In this document: piece by piece, positions 1-7,074 of the stretch
Numbering within the stretch: position 1 is the first letter of the stretch
Layout of the letters: each line of letters begins with the position of its first letter
Assembly (NCBI GenBank): GCA_030620065.1
Contig: JAUXFJ010000042.1
Coordinates: forward strand, 1 to 9,528
DNA length: 9,528 nt
Direction of reading: 5' to 3'
From: Anaerolineaceae bacterium
Lineage (GTDB): Bacteria > Chloroflexota > Anaerolineae > Anaerolineales > Anaerolineaceae
Position numbers and translations under genes: made by a program
Notes under the pieces: model-generated
Told to the model about the DNA's origin: nothing
Database searches by the model: none
Seen by the model: the letters and a program-made list of their open reading frames with translations, nothing else

Positions 1-41
1 AAATCCTCATTAGAAACTTCTGAAAGCTCACATTCTCTTAA

Positions 42-482
42 GCTTCTATCCAAGTAATTCAGGCTTTCCGGGTTTCTAGTGAGGATTTTATAGAGGGTGA
101 TTTTCTGGAAGCATTTAAAATAATCCGTGCAGCACTTGACCAGGATAAGTATGCCTCTGGAGATTATATTCAAATGCATATGCCTGAAACTATAGTGGAA
201 GAGCTGGAGCTAGATGAGATCGATGAACCTGTCAAGGACATTCAATCTGAGAAACTGCTTTCTGAGCTAGTTCGTACGATTCTGAGAATGCGCCGAAACA
301 GGTTGGATGAGCGGCTTGATGAGATTCTCTACGTGCAAAATTCTATGACTGAGGTATCGGAAGAAAATTCTTCATTGTACAAAGACCTTGTAACACAGCA
401 AATTCTTATTCGCAAGAGGATTGATGATGCTTTACATTCATCACTTAGTCCTGGTAAAGGGGAGAATCGTTCCATGGTATAG
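42..482 (+). CDS. dnaG: DNA primase DnaG, C-terminal end (partial, possibly frame-disrupted)
   Basis: DnaG makes the RNA primers for replication; its C-terminal domain contacts the replicative helicase. Only the last ~147 codons are readable here. The frame is open from base 42, enters mid-protein with no start codon, and ends in TAG at 480-482. Visible are a segment ending SSEDF, then EAFKIIRAALDQD, an acidic linker and a charged helical tail (ELVRTILRMRRNRLDERLDEI, then LVTQQILIRKRIDDAL). This is the pattern I associate with the end of Chloroflexi primases just upstream of rpoD. To the left this frame has stops at 21-23 and 39-41. A different frame (bases 1-54) reads SLKLLSK before its own stop and resembles the piece expected just upstream, so a frame-shifting deletion or sequence error near base 50 is possible. 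The position 80 bases before the sigma gene supports the call. The identity is inferred from tail pattern and gene order; no catalytic motif lies inside the window. Confidence 0.62.
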   Translation, partial: ASIQVIQAFRVSSEDFIEGDFLEAFKIIRAALDQDKYASGDYIQMHMPETIVEELELDEIDEPVKDIQSEKLLSELVRTILRMRRNRLDERLDEILYVQNSMTEVSEENSSLYKDLVTQQILIRKRIDDALHSSLSPGKGENRSMV

Positions 483-492
483 TTAAATTTTT

Positions 493-534
493 GATAGCAC
501 TTTGCGCATAGATATTGCCGAAACGCAAGCTATC
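493..534 (+). other. Bulged hairpin between dnaG and rpoD
   Basis: GATAGC (493-498) pairs with GCTATC (529-534), and TTGCG (502-506) pairs with CGCAA (524-528). The result is an 11-bp stem with a three-base bulge (ACT) on the left arm and a 17-base loop. No U-run follows, so it is not a typical intrinsic terminator. It might be an mRNA processing or stability element inside a dnaG-rpoD transcript, or chance. Seen in the sequence; function not known. Confidence 0.35.
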
Positions 535-562
535 GAGATAAAGCAACATTAATGAGCCGTTC

Positions 563-2032
563 ATGAACAAGGATGTAAACAATCCAGATAATCAAGCCGT
601 TGAAGAACCCTCCAATGAGGATATCAAGGCTGTTGATTCAGATATGACATCTGCTGCTGGGTCACCGCTTTCAGAAGACCCGGTGCGTCTGTACTTAAAG
701 GAAATTGGACGTATCAACTTGCTGGACTCCGACAGTGAATTTTATCTTTCAGCACGTATGAAAGCAAGAGACTTGTTAAATGAATTTTATGAGAAGACCA
801 ATAGCGATAATGAAAAGAAGGACTATGTAAAAAAAGTTATTTTAAGTATCTGTAACTCGATGACCTCTTCCTGGTCTCTTGTTCTTGAGGACACATCTCG
901 TTTTAAGATTCAAGAACCAGACCTTATATTAATGCTAAGCGAAGCACAATTATTGTGCAGTCAGTGGCAGAATGAGGAACCTTCTTACACCAGAAGTTAT
1001 CTAATTAATGGTATGTGGGAGATAGAAACCTCCTGTGAGGTCCTTGTAATGCATGTGTTTCGGATTTTTTTATGCTTTTATCTTCTACCTGCTTCAATAG
1101 CGGAAAGACTCCAGGATACACTTCAGACAACCGGCAAACTGCCAACTCGGGCTTATTTTAATAAGAAAATTCCTGATACAGCCTTGGTCGAAACCTCTTT
1201 TGAAGATGTAGAGCGTCGTTCTGAAGAATCGAGTCAAATTCTTATTCGCTCTAATCTACGTTTGGTTGTCAGTATTGCAAAACGATACTTGGGAAGGGGC
1301 TTATCCTTTCTTGATTTGGTCCAAGAAGGCAACTTGGGTTTACTAAAGGCGGTTGATAAGTTTGACCCTACGCGCGGCTTTAAGTTCAGTACCTATGCAA
1401 CGTGGTGGATTAGGCAGTCAATTAGTCGTTACATCGCCGAGCACGCCCGCACGATACGTATACCGGTGCATCTATTTGAATCCATCGGCAAACTGCATAA
1501 AATCAGGCGCAGTATGGTGCAAAGACTGGGGCGTGAACCTTCCTTTGAAGAGCTGGCGCTTGAATCGGGGTTTTTATCCGAGGATGATGTTAAAGCGATC
1601 GTGGAAATGAGAGCTTCGGGAGAAGTAATTGACCCGAGTGTTGTGCGGCGTTGGGAGACAGCTACGAATAAAGTGCAGCGGATATTAAAATTAGCCAATG
1701 AGCCAATCTCGCTTGAGCGCCCAGTAGGAGATGAAGATAGTAGCACCCTTGGTGATTTTATTGAGGATGATGATGCTATAAAGCCCATGGATGCGGCTGC
1801 AAAAGGAATGTTGCGTGATCAGGTGCACAATTCCTTGGAAGCCCTTTCTGAGCGTGAACGCCAGGTATTAGAGCTGCGTTTTGGATTGATTGACGGCAGG
1901 GATCATACCCTTGAAGAGGTCAGCGAATATTTCAACGTCACGCGTGAGCGCATCCGGCAGATTGAGGCCAAGGCACTGCGCAAATTACGGCATCCAACCC
2001 GCAGCCGTAATTTGCGAGAATTTCTAAATTAG
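563..2032 (+). CDS. rpoD: RNA polymerase primary sigma factor (RpoD/SigA)
   Basis: This is the housekeeping sigma-70 factor that directs RNA polymerase to -10/-35 promoters. All core regions are visible in 489 residues. Region 1.2 is at ~38-70 (EDPVRLYLKEIGRINLL). The non-conserved region is at ~75-205. Region 2.1-2.4 is at ~221-305, with NLRLVVSIAKRY, DLVQEGNLGLLKAVDKFDP, FSTYATWWIRQSI and ARTIRIPVHLFE. Region 3 is at ~308-385. Region 4 is at ~386-489, with EPISLERPVG, LGDFIEDD, LSERERQVLELRFGL and the helix-turn-helix VTRERIRQIEAKALRKL. Region 1.1 is essentially absent, with only ~37 residues before 1.2. The non-conserved region carries an unusual hydrophobic run (~160-178). The ATG at 563 is the only good start after the in-frame stop at 539-541, but its Shine-Dalgarno is weak. 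The gene follows dnaG by 80 bases, probably as one operon in the classic macromolecular-synthesis arrangement. The sigma-70 identity is essentially certain, and the primary (rather than alternative) assignment is strong because regions 2.4 and 4.2 are canonical. Confidence 0.96.
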   Translation: MNKDVNNPDNQAVEEPSNEDIKAVDSDMTSAAGSPLSEDPVRLYLKEIGRINLLDSDSEFYLSARMKARDLLNEFYEKTNSDNEKKDYVKKVILSICNSMTSSWSLVLEDTSRFKIQEPDLILMLSEAQLLCSQWQNEEPSYTRSYLINGMWEIETSCEVLVMHVFRIFLCFYLLPASIAERLQDTLQTTGKLPTRAYFNKKIPDTALVETSFEDVERRSEESSQILIRSNLRLVVSIAKRYLGRGLSFLDLVQEGNLGLLKAVDKFDPTRGFKFSTYATWWIRQSISRYIAEHARTIRIPVHLFESIGKLHKIRRSMVQRLGREPSFEELALESGFLSEDDVKAIVEMRASGEVIDPSVVRRWETATNKVQRILKLANEPISLERPVGDEDSSTLGDFIEDDDAIKPMDAAAKGMLRDQVHNSLEALSERERQVLELRFGLIDGRDHTLEEVSEYFNVTRERIRQIEAKALRKLRHPTRSRNLREFLN

Positions 2033-2131
2033 AGTCTTCTGTCCTACTTCATTAAATTGATCATTGATTTCCACCTTGATAGTGATCACTTTTCTCCTAA
2101 GGGCACAAAAGTTCATTCTTCTTATTAATCT

Positions 2132-2959
2132 CTAGCGGTTCCCATTACTATATTCCTGATTACCAGTTTCAATGCTGGCACTTATAATTAGTTCATATCC
2201 TTCTTGCGTTAGAAATTGTGGTTGATAGGCTTCACCCGTTCTCGTCTGTAGGTTAGATACGAAGGCGCGTAAGTGATTTCGGGAACCTTTTAACAAACTT
2301 TCGTAAACAGTTTGGATATTTGCATGTTCAGTTTGAGCAATATATTTTTCTAGGTCTAAAATGTCTATCTCTTCAATAGCCGCGCCTACTTTGAGCGCAT
2401 CACCGAGTGACCGACTTCCTTGCATCACTAATTGATCATATAATGCTTGTAAATCGTGATTAACAAATATGCCGATTCCATCATCGCTCACGGGGTCAAC
2501 AATTCCATAAATATCTAGTAGATTCTTAACAGCATCGGTGTGGGTTTGTTCACTCTTTGCGATATTTTGGAAGATGTTCACATTCCACTGATTGAAGAGT
2601 GTTAGATATACGTCACGGGCTAGTTTTTCTTCTTCCCGCATGTAAATAAGTCCTTCTACCTCGGATTCACTTAAAACACCGCCAGATGTTAATGACATTG
2701 CCGTTGCCAGTAGATCCGGGTCGATGGAAGTACTCCCTTCTGTGTCCACTATGGTCAGGTCAACCGGAAGTTCCTCTGTATTTGTGGGGTTATCTGGATT
2801 TATATTGACATTGCTTGTTTGTATTGATTCCTCAGTCACGACTACCTCAGTTGGAATAGTGACAACTGATTGTGAAGATGTTGAGCAGGCAGCTATGCCT
2901 AAAATAGATAATATGGCAATGCTGCTAAAAATTTTGTAAGTTATGCTATGGTTTTTCAT
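2132..2959 (-). CDS. DUF2202 ferritin-like domain lipoprotein
   Basis: The 275-residue protein begins with a lipoprotein signal peptide: basic MKNHSITYK, a hydrophobic core, and lipobox I-A-A-C with Cys25 as the lipidation site. A Ser/Thr/acid-rich linker (~26-95) follows. Residues ~100-262 form a DUF2202 domain, a four-helix ferritin-like fold. Candidate metal ligands are the REEEKLARD motif (108-116), His140 in EQTHTDAV, Glu196-Glu197 in AAIEEIDI, Glu204, His212 in QTEHANI, and His229 in SRNHLRAF. These match the Glu/His spacing expected for a di-iron site in this superfamily. The biochemical role of DUF2202 proteins is not established to my knowledge. A surface-anchored di-iron or metal-handling protein is an inference. 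The start ATG (2957-2959) has a good GGAG Shine-Dalgarno seven bases upstream. The gene runs opposite to rpoD, its tail 99 bases from the rpoD stop, with no convincing terminator between them. Confidence 0.9.
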   Translation of the reverse strand: MKNHSITYKIFSSIAILSILGIAACSTSSQSVVTIPTEVVVTEESIQTSNVNINPDNPTNTEELPVDLTIVDTEGSTSIDPDLLATAMSLTSGGVLSESEVEGLIYMREEEKLARDVYLTLFNQWNVNIFQNIAKSEQTHTDAVKNLLDIYGIVDPVSDDGIGIFVNHDLQALYDQLVMQGSRSLGDALKVGAAIEEIDILDLEKYIAQTEHANIQTVYESLLKGSRNHLRAFVSNLQTRTGEAYQPQFLTQEGYELIISASIETGNQEYSNGNR

Positions 2960-2991
2960 GAGTTCTCCAATTGATAAGTTTATTCATCTTT

Positions 2992-3017
2992 TTTATACCA
3001 GTATCTTGATCTGTAAA
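2992..3017 (-). promoter_or_regulatory. Possible extended -10 promoter of the DUF2202 gene
   Basis: On the minus strand TATAAA (2992-2997) is preceded directly by TGG, giving an extended -10 element 33 bases before the start codon. A TTTACA (3012-3017) lies upstream, but the 14-base spacer is too short for it to be a normal -35. If this promoter is real it would rely on the extended -10. A second, perfect TATAAT (minus strand, 3033-3038) lies farther upstream without a recognisable -35. Confidence 0.3.
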
Positions 3018-3362
3018 GATGATTAGGTTGATATTATACCGACTGCATATAAATTACTTGTGGAGATAATATGGAGATTTGATGAAGATTTGAGCAAAAA
3101 TGAAGATTCTCAAGATTGTTCCCTGGCCTTTTGCATACTTAACGAAAGAAATCTTGAGTCATACTAATGCTGTATGTTCTTATCCTTTCATTAATTTATT
3201 ACTATTTTATTTTTCAATAATCAATAGCTAAGATGATTGGATTGTTATATACTTTCAATATAGCATCCATCGAATTTGGATTCGTTTATATTATTCTTCA
3301 GGAGGCTTACATTAGATATGGTGTGTCTAATTGATTGTCCATGACTTAAAAAGGAGATACAC

Positions 3363-3425
3363 ATGAAAATTTATTTGGTCCACGTGTAATCTACGTACGA
3401 CGTCACTGGCGATGACCCCATACAC
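3363..3425 (+). pseudogene. Possible remnant of a histidine phosphatase (phosphoglycerate-mutase family) N-terminus
   Basis: A textbook Shine-Dalgarno (AAGGAGA, 3351-3357) sits six bases before ATG 3363. The frame reads MKIYLVHV, stops at 3387-3389, then continues STYDVTGDDPIH to another stop at 3423-3425. Histidine phosphatases typically start MKIYLVRHG(E/Q)S followed by a similar polar stretch. Loss of the Arg codon plus GGG-to-GTG and CAA-to-TAA changes would turn such a start into what is seen. Nothing of the remaining ~170 residues of the family is recognisable downstream. If the reading is right, this is only the first ~20 codons of a dead gene. Alternatively it is a leader peptide or chance. 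Inference from a very short match. Confidence 0.28.
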
Positions 3426-3504
3426 TGACGAAATTTGTATTGCTGTTCCTCCCCGAGAGGGTAATTATTATGATTGGACTAATATTTATTTGAGTGAGGT
3501 GAAT

Positions 3505-3830
3505 ATGAAAGCAAATGACTCAAAACTGCTATATGAGCGTATCTACGATATGGTACGCAAGATCCCACTTGGTAAAGTGGGTACATATGGACAGATTGCA
3601 AAGCTGGTGGGGGGCTGCTCTGCGCGCATGGTGGGGTATGCGATGGCAGCGCTCAGAGATGGCCAATACGCTGTGTGCCATGGCAGCGTGTGATCAATGC
3701 GCAAGGGCGTATCAGTTCGCATGGTATAGGTAGCACTGTTCAACGCATGATGCTGGAAGAAGAGGGTATTGTTTTTGATTCCAAGGCTAGGATTGTCCTT
3801 AGCGTTTACAGGTGGGAAGAATCGATATAA
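3505..3830 (+). pseudogene. Alkyltransferase-like (ATL) DNA-repair protein, frameshifted
   Basis: ATL proteins resemble the DNA-binding domain of O6-alkylguanine-DNA alkyltransferase. They bind alkylated guanine without repairing it and pass the lesion to nucleotide excision repair. The first frame encodes a start followed by YERIYDMVRKIPLGKVGTYGQ, then ARMVGYAMAAL, the recognition helix region with the arginine finger. It then runs into a premature stop (3691-3693). From about 3679 a second frame continues exactly where the family should: PWQRVINAQGRISS, then MMLEEEGIVFD and VYRWEESI, ending in TAA at 3828-3830. The PWQR motif has Trp where true alkyltransferases have the acceptor Cys, which is the ATL signature. 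The break lies in a TGTGTG run (3672-3677). Removing one TG restores a ~107-residue protein of normal length. ATG 3505 is chosen because GAGGTG precedes it and it gives the usual N-terminus. This is either a true pseudogene or an indel error; no slippery heptamer is present. Confidence 0.85.
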
Positions 3831-4010
3831 TGCCTGAACAATTATATGTTTTTTCCAAGCGGATTAGTTCACCTCAATCCTTTATTGCAGCACAATTCAC
3901 GGCTGGTTGTTGATTTGTTCATACCATTTGCGTCGGCGATTTCTAATTGACTTAACCCCATTCTCAAAAGAACTATTATCTGATAGCATTGTTTTTTGGG
4001 AGATGTGTAC

Positions 4011-4859
4011 ATGCGTTTAATTGAATTTTCTAAAGTCCAGGACTTTCTGGCATTGACTCAGGATACGCTTGAATTAAATGAATCAGCTAATAATCTAATG
4101 CTTGGTATCTGTTTCCAATTACGTGATGAGCCTGGGCGTTATTCAGAGCCGCCATTTATTGCTGCCGTTTTGGATGAACAGGAACAAGTTATATTATGCG
4201 CTGTGATGACACCGCCTTATCCGCTTCTAATTCAAGGATATGCTGAATCTGACAAAGCATCTAATGTGTTGATTGAGCACCTCCTTAAAGCGCACTGGCG
4301 GTTACCCGGGGTCAATGGACAGAAGGATATTGCTAAGGCGTTCGCACATCTCTGGCAGGTACATGCTAGAGATACGCCACATCTAACAATGTCGCAACGG
4401 GTTTACGAACTACGCAGAGTGGTCATGCCGCCCATTCCTGAGGGGCACTTCAGGCGAGCATGTAAGCAGGATAGAGATTTCTTGATTGGCTGGCTTGTTG
4501 CTTTTGCAAAAGAAGCTATGGGTAAAGAAGAGAGTTCTGTTAATGTGGGACGCATAATAGCAGCAGTTGATATGGGTAACGTGTATGTATGGGAAAGAGC
4601 AGGTAAGCTTGTTTCAATGGCGTTGCGCCAAAGGCCGATCTCACATGCTGTCAGCGTCAGTAGGGTGTATACACCACCTCAAGAACGTAAAAAAGGATAT
4701 GCTTCTGCTTGTGTTGCAAAACTCAGCCAGCTTTTATTGGATGAAGGTTTTGCCTTTATAAATCTGTTCACCGATCTGGCAAATCCAACCAGTAATGACA
4801 TTTATCAAACGATCGGCTATAAGCCGATATGTGATTTTAACCGCTATTCCTTTGACTAA
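4011..4859 (+). CDS. GNAT-family N-acetyltransferase
   Basis: This is a predicted acetyl-CoA-dependent N-acetyltransferase of 282 residues; the substrate is unknown. The C-terminal half carries the GNAT core. VSRVYTPPQERKKGYAS (~217-232) is the acetyl-CoA pyrophosphate-binding motif A, with the R-x-x-G-x-A turn. LSQLLLDEGFAFINLFTD and NPTSNDIYQTIGYKPICDF (~239-276) give the strand and the Asn/Tyr-containing motif B typical of this subgroup. The N-terminal ~140 residues form a second, degenerate half, as in two-domain GNAT proteins. The start is set at ATG 4011 because GGGAG (3998-4002) lies at the right distance. An in-frame TTG at 3996 would add five residues but overlaps that site. The gene stands alone, preceded by ~180 bases in which I see no convincing promoter. 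It converges on the EF-G-like gene across a shared hairpin. The cytosolic location is inferred from the absence of a signal peptide. Confidence 0.9.
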   Translation: MRLIEFSKVQDFLALTQDTLELNESANNLMLGICFQLRDEPGRYSEPPFIAAVLDEQEQVILCAVMTPPYPLLIQGYAESDKASNVLIEHLLKAHWRLPGVNGQKDIAKAFAHLWQVHARDTPHLTMSQRVYELRRVVMPPIPEGHFRRACKQDRDFLIGWLVAFAKEAMGKEESSVNVGRIIAAVDMGNVYVWERAGKLVSMALRQRPISHAVSVSRVYTPPQERKKGYASACVAKLSQLLLDEGFAFINLFTDLANPTSNDIYQTIGYKPICDFNRYSFD

Positions 4860-4897
4860 AAGAGTTATTAGTGAGGCTATAAGGCTATTCAGCTAGT

Positions 4898-4928
4898 AAA
4901 AAAAACGGCAGGCTAAAGCCTGCCGTTT
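4898..4928 (-). terminator. Rho-independent terminator of the EF-G-like gene (bidirectional hairpin)
   Basis: A perfect 11-bp stem, AAACGGCAGGC (4903-4913) and GCCTGCCGTTT (4918-4928), closes a four-base TAAA loop. On the minus strand the stem is followed by an eight-base U-run (the A-run at 4898-4905 on the plus strand), making a strong terminator 24 bases after the EF-G-like stop. For the plus-strand GNAT gene only three U follow, so termination in that direction would be weaker. Confidence 0.93.
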
Positions 4929-4951
4929 GGATATTTCGTCAGAATGGTACT

Positions 4952-7018
4952 TTATTCTTCTTCGTGCAATTCGCGCTGACGGGCTTCAATGATCTCTGCC
5001 GTCAAATGCGATGGCACTAAAGCGTAATGATCGAATTCCATTGTGAAATACCCGCGGCCTCCGGTCATGGAACGTAAGATGGTTGTGTAGCGCATTATCT
5101 CTGCCATCGGTACGGTGGCTGTCACGGTGGACTTACCTTTTTGTGTGTCCATCCCCTGGACACGCGCGCGGCGAGAGTTTAAATCTCCAAGAATATCACC
5201 CATACTTGCTTCGGGGACTATTACCTGTATCTTCATGATCGGTTCATAAAGTACAGGGTTTGCGCCCTTGAAAGCCAGTTTGAAGGCTTCTCGCCCAGCA
5301 ACCTCAAAGGCGATTGGTTTAGAATCTACAGGGTGTTCCTTGCCATCAAAGACTGAGATCTTAACATTCTTAACCGGGAAACCTGCGATAACGCCTTCTT
5401 TCATGACGTTGCGGATACCCTTTTCAATTGAAGCCATGTAGTTTTGCGAAATAGAGCCGCCTACAACATCGTTGCTGAATTCAAACTCTTCATCCTGGAG
5501 AGGTATAACGCGTAGATGTACTTCACCAAATTGACCTGCACCGCCCGACTGTTTCTTATGCCGATACATTGCTGAGGCTTCGCGCGTGATATGTTCTTGA
5601 AAAGGAACCTTTGGTTCTTCTGTATTCAAACCCAGTTGGAATTTGGTTTCCGCACGTCGGATGGCAACATCAATGTGTTGATCACCCATTCCCTGAAGCA
5701 ATGCTTGTTTTGTGGCTGGTTCGTTGTACCAGGAAAGGGTCATATCTTCTTCGCAAAGGCGTGAAAGCGTACTGCTTAATTTAGCAGCATCACTTTGAGT
5801 CTTTGGGCTGATGGCGACACGATAAAGAGCGCTGGGGTAGGAGGGGACAGGTAGTTTCAGAGCTTGGTCGCGCTTGCACAGTGTATCACCCGTTGTGGTG
5901 ATGTTTAATTTGGCTACTGTACCGATATCTCCAGCATGGATGGTGCTGACTGATGCGTTATCTTTCCCCTGTGGGATTTGCATGCTAGCCAGGCGTTCTT
6001 CCTCTTCCTTGTTCGCGTTCCATACGCGAGTATCAGAAACCATTTTCCCCGAGTAGACTCGGAAAAATGTTTGTTTACCGACAAAAGGATCCGCAGTCGT
6101 TTTCCAAACATAAGCTGCCAAAGGTCCATCGTCCTTGGCTTCCAAGCTAACTTCCCCCTGGGAGGATTCAGCGACAACGGCTGGTCTTTCAGCGGGAGAG
6201 GGCATTAAGTCAATGATGGCTGTCAGCATTGGTGCCATGCCTATCATACGTGCACCGGCAGAAACAAGCACCGGGATGAATGTGCCTGCTATGATGGCGC
6301 TGCGTAAACCTTTAGCAACCTCTTCACTGGTCAGGTCACCATTTTCAAAGTACTTCTCAAGCAGGGAATCCTCACCTTCTGCAGCAGCTTCAACAAGAGC
6401 CAGACGCGAGCTTTCGGCTTCATCCTTGAATTCGTCTGGAATATCTACTACGGTCTTTCCATCTCCCTTGAAAGCTTTCATGCTAAGTAGGTCGATGACG
6501 CCCTGAAAATCAGCTTGTTCACCCCAGGGGAGTTGCAACGGGATGAGGCGGGATTCTGTATGTTCTTGGACGGATTGAAGCGCTTTTTGGAAGTTTGCAT
6601 TATCGCGTTCCATTTTATTAATTACCAATAATCGTGGAAGCTTATACTCCTCTGCATACTGCAAAGCAATTTCAGTACCCACTTCGAGACCGGCAACGGA
6701 ATCAACAATGATCAATGCGCCGTCTGCCACACCCATTGCGGAGATCACTTCGCCAACAAAATCAGTATAGCCTGGTGTGTCCAGGAAGTTGATCTTTGTG
6801 TTATTGTATTCAATGGGAATAACTGATGTAAATAATGAAATACCACGGCGGATCTCTTCTTCGTCATAGTCTGAAGCTGTGGTACCATCTTCGATTTTAC
6901 CCAGGCGGGTTGTGGCACCCGTGAAATTTAAGAAGGCCTCGACAAGCATTGTTTTTCCAGCATTGCCGTGAGAAGCCACGATGATGTTGCGTATCGATTC
7001 GGTTGTATACTCTTTCAT
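4952..7018 (-). CDS. Elongation factor G-like translational GTPase (EF-G2/FusA2 type)
   Basis: The 688-residue protein shows all EF-G domains. The G domain spans ~8-275, with P-loop SHGNAGKT (16-23), switch I RRGIS (57-61), DTPGY (80-84), NKME (134-137) and VSAG (252-255). Domain II follows at ~295-390 and domain III at ~395-470. Domain IV is at ~475-595, with KQSGGAGQFGEV and the tip loop DGKEHPVDSKPIAFEV. Domain V is at ~595-680, with PIMKIQVIVPE, RRARVQGMD and TGGRGYFTMEF. Departures from housekeeping EF-G are Thr-to-Ser in switch I, the catalytic-His position occupied by Tyr in DTPG(H), and Asp-to-Glu in NKxD. The first two fit the EF-G2/FusA2 paralogue class; the third is less familiar to me. 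In that class, function ranges from translocation to poorly defined ribosome-associated GTPase roles. ATG 7016-7018 is preceded by a strong GGAAGGG. No rpsL/rpsG/tuf neighbours are present, which also argues against the main fusA. The promoter carries a FUR-like operator. Confidence 0.93.
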   Translation of the reverse strand: MKEYTTESIRNIIVASHGNAGKTMLVEAFLNFTGATTRLGKIEDGTTASDYDEEEIRRGISLFTSVIPIEYNNTKINFLDTPGYTDFVGEVISAMGVADGALIIVDSVAGLEVGTEIALQYAEEYKLPRLLVINKMERDNANFQKALQSVQEHTESRLIPLQLPWGEQADFQGVIDLLSMKAFKGDGKTVVDIPDEFKDEAESSRLALVEAAAEGEDSLLEKYFENGDLTSEEVAKGLRSAIIAGTFIPVLVSAGARMIGMAPMLTAIIDLMPSPAERPAVVAESSQGEVSLEAKDDGPLAAYVWKTTADPFVGKQTFFRVYSGKMVSDTRVWNANKEEEERLASMQIPQGKDNASVSTIHAGDIGTVAKLNITTTGDTLCKRDQALKLPVPSYPSALYRVAISPKTQSDAAKLSSTLSRLCEEDMTLSWYNEPATKQALLQGMGDQHIDVAIRRAETKFQLGLNTEEPKVPFQEHITREASAMYRHKKQSGGAGQFGEVHLRVIPLQDEEFEFSNDVVGGSISQNYMASIEKGIRNVMKEGVIAGFPVKNVKISVFDGKEHPVDSKPIAFEVAGREAFKLAFKGANPVLYEPIMKIQVIVPEASMGDILGDLNSRRARVQGMDTQKGKSTVTATVPMAEIMRYTTILRSMTGGRGYFTMEFDHYALVPSHLTAEIIEARQRELHEEE

Positions 7019-7074
7019 TAATCAGACCCTTCCTTTATTGCTTATTAAGCTAGAATAAATGCCCACAAACTTTT

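Larger units (their letters stand above)
2960..3504. other. AT-rich intergenic stretch with vestigial ORF starts
   Basis: About 545 bases without an intact gene, clearly more AT-rich than the flanks. It holds the DUF2202 5' region, a cluster of ATGAAGATT-like direct repeats (3082-3090, 3100-3108), a 9-bp inverted repeat CTCAAGATT/AATCTTGAG (3109-3117 and 3150-3158), and two strong Shine-Dalgarno sequences. AGGAGG at 3300-3305 precedes an eight-codon ORF at 3318. AAGGAGA at 3351-3357 precedes another eight-codon ORF at 3363. From 3367 a frame stays open into the ATL gene and encodes a segment (..VPPREGNYYDWTNIYLS..) that I could not assign. Either it is a longer N-terminus for ATL or, more likely, the tail of a decayed upstream gene. 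Confidence 0.5.

Noticed and set aside
1429..1788. 119-codon open frame on the minus strand inside rpoD
   Set aside because: It is antisense to the strongly conserved sigma regions 2.4-3, has Ser/Arg-rich low-information sequence, and lacks any family signature; it is a shadow of the real gene.
2058..2112. TGATCA repeats (2058-2063, 2083-2088) and ACTTTT/AAAAGT arms (2088-2093, 2107-2112) as a terminator between rpoD and the DUF2202 gene
   Set aside because: Stems are only 6 bp with long loops and no GC-rich stem or U-run, so no terminator is called.
3947..3979. TTGACT ... TATTAT as a promoter for the GNAT gene
   Set aside because: The spacer is 21 bases, outside the workable range, and no alternative -10 fits.
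6135..6506. 123-codon open frame on the plus strand inside the EF-G-like gene
   Set aside because: Antisense shadow of the G domain and domain II; Ser/Ala-rich, with no recognisable motif.
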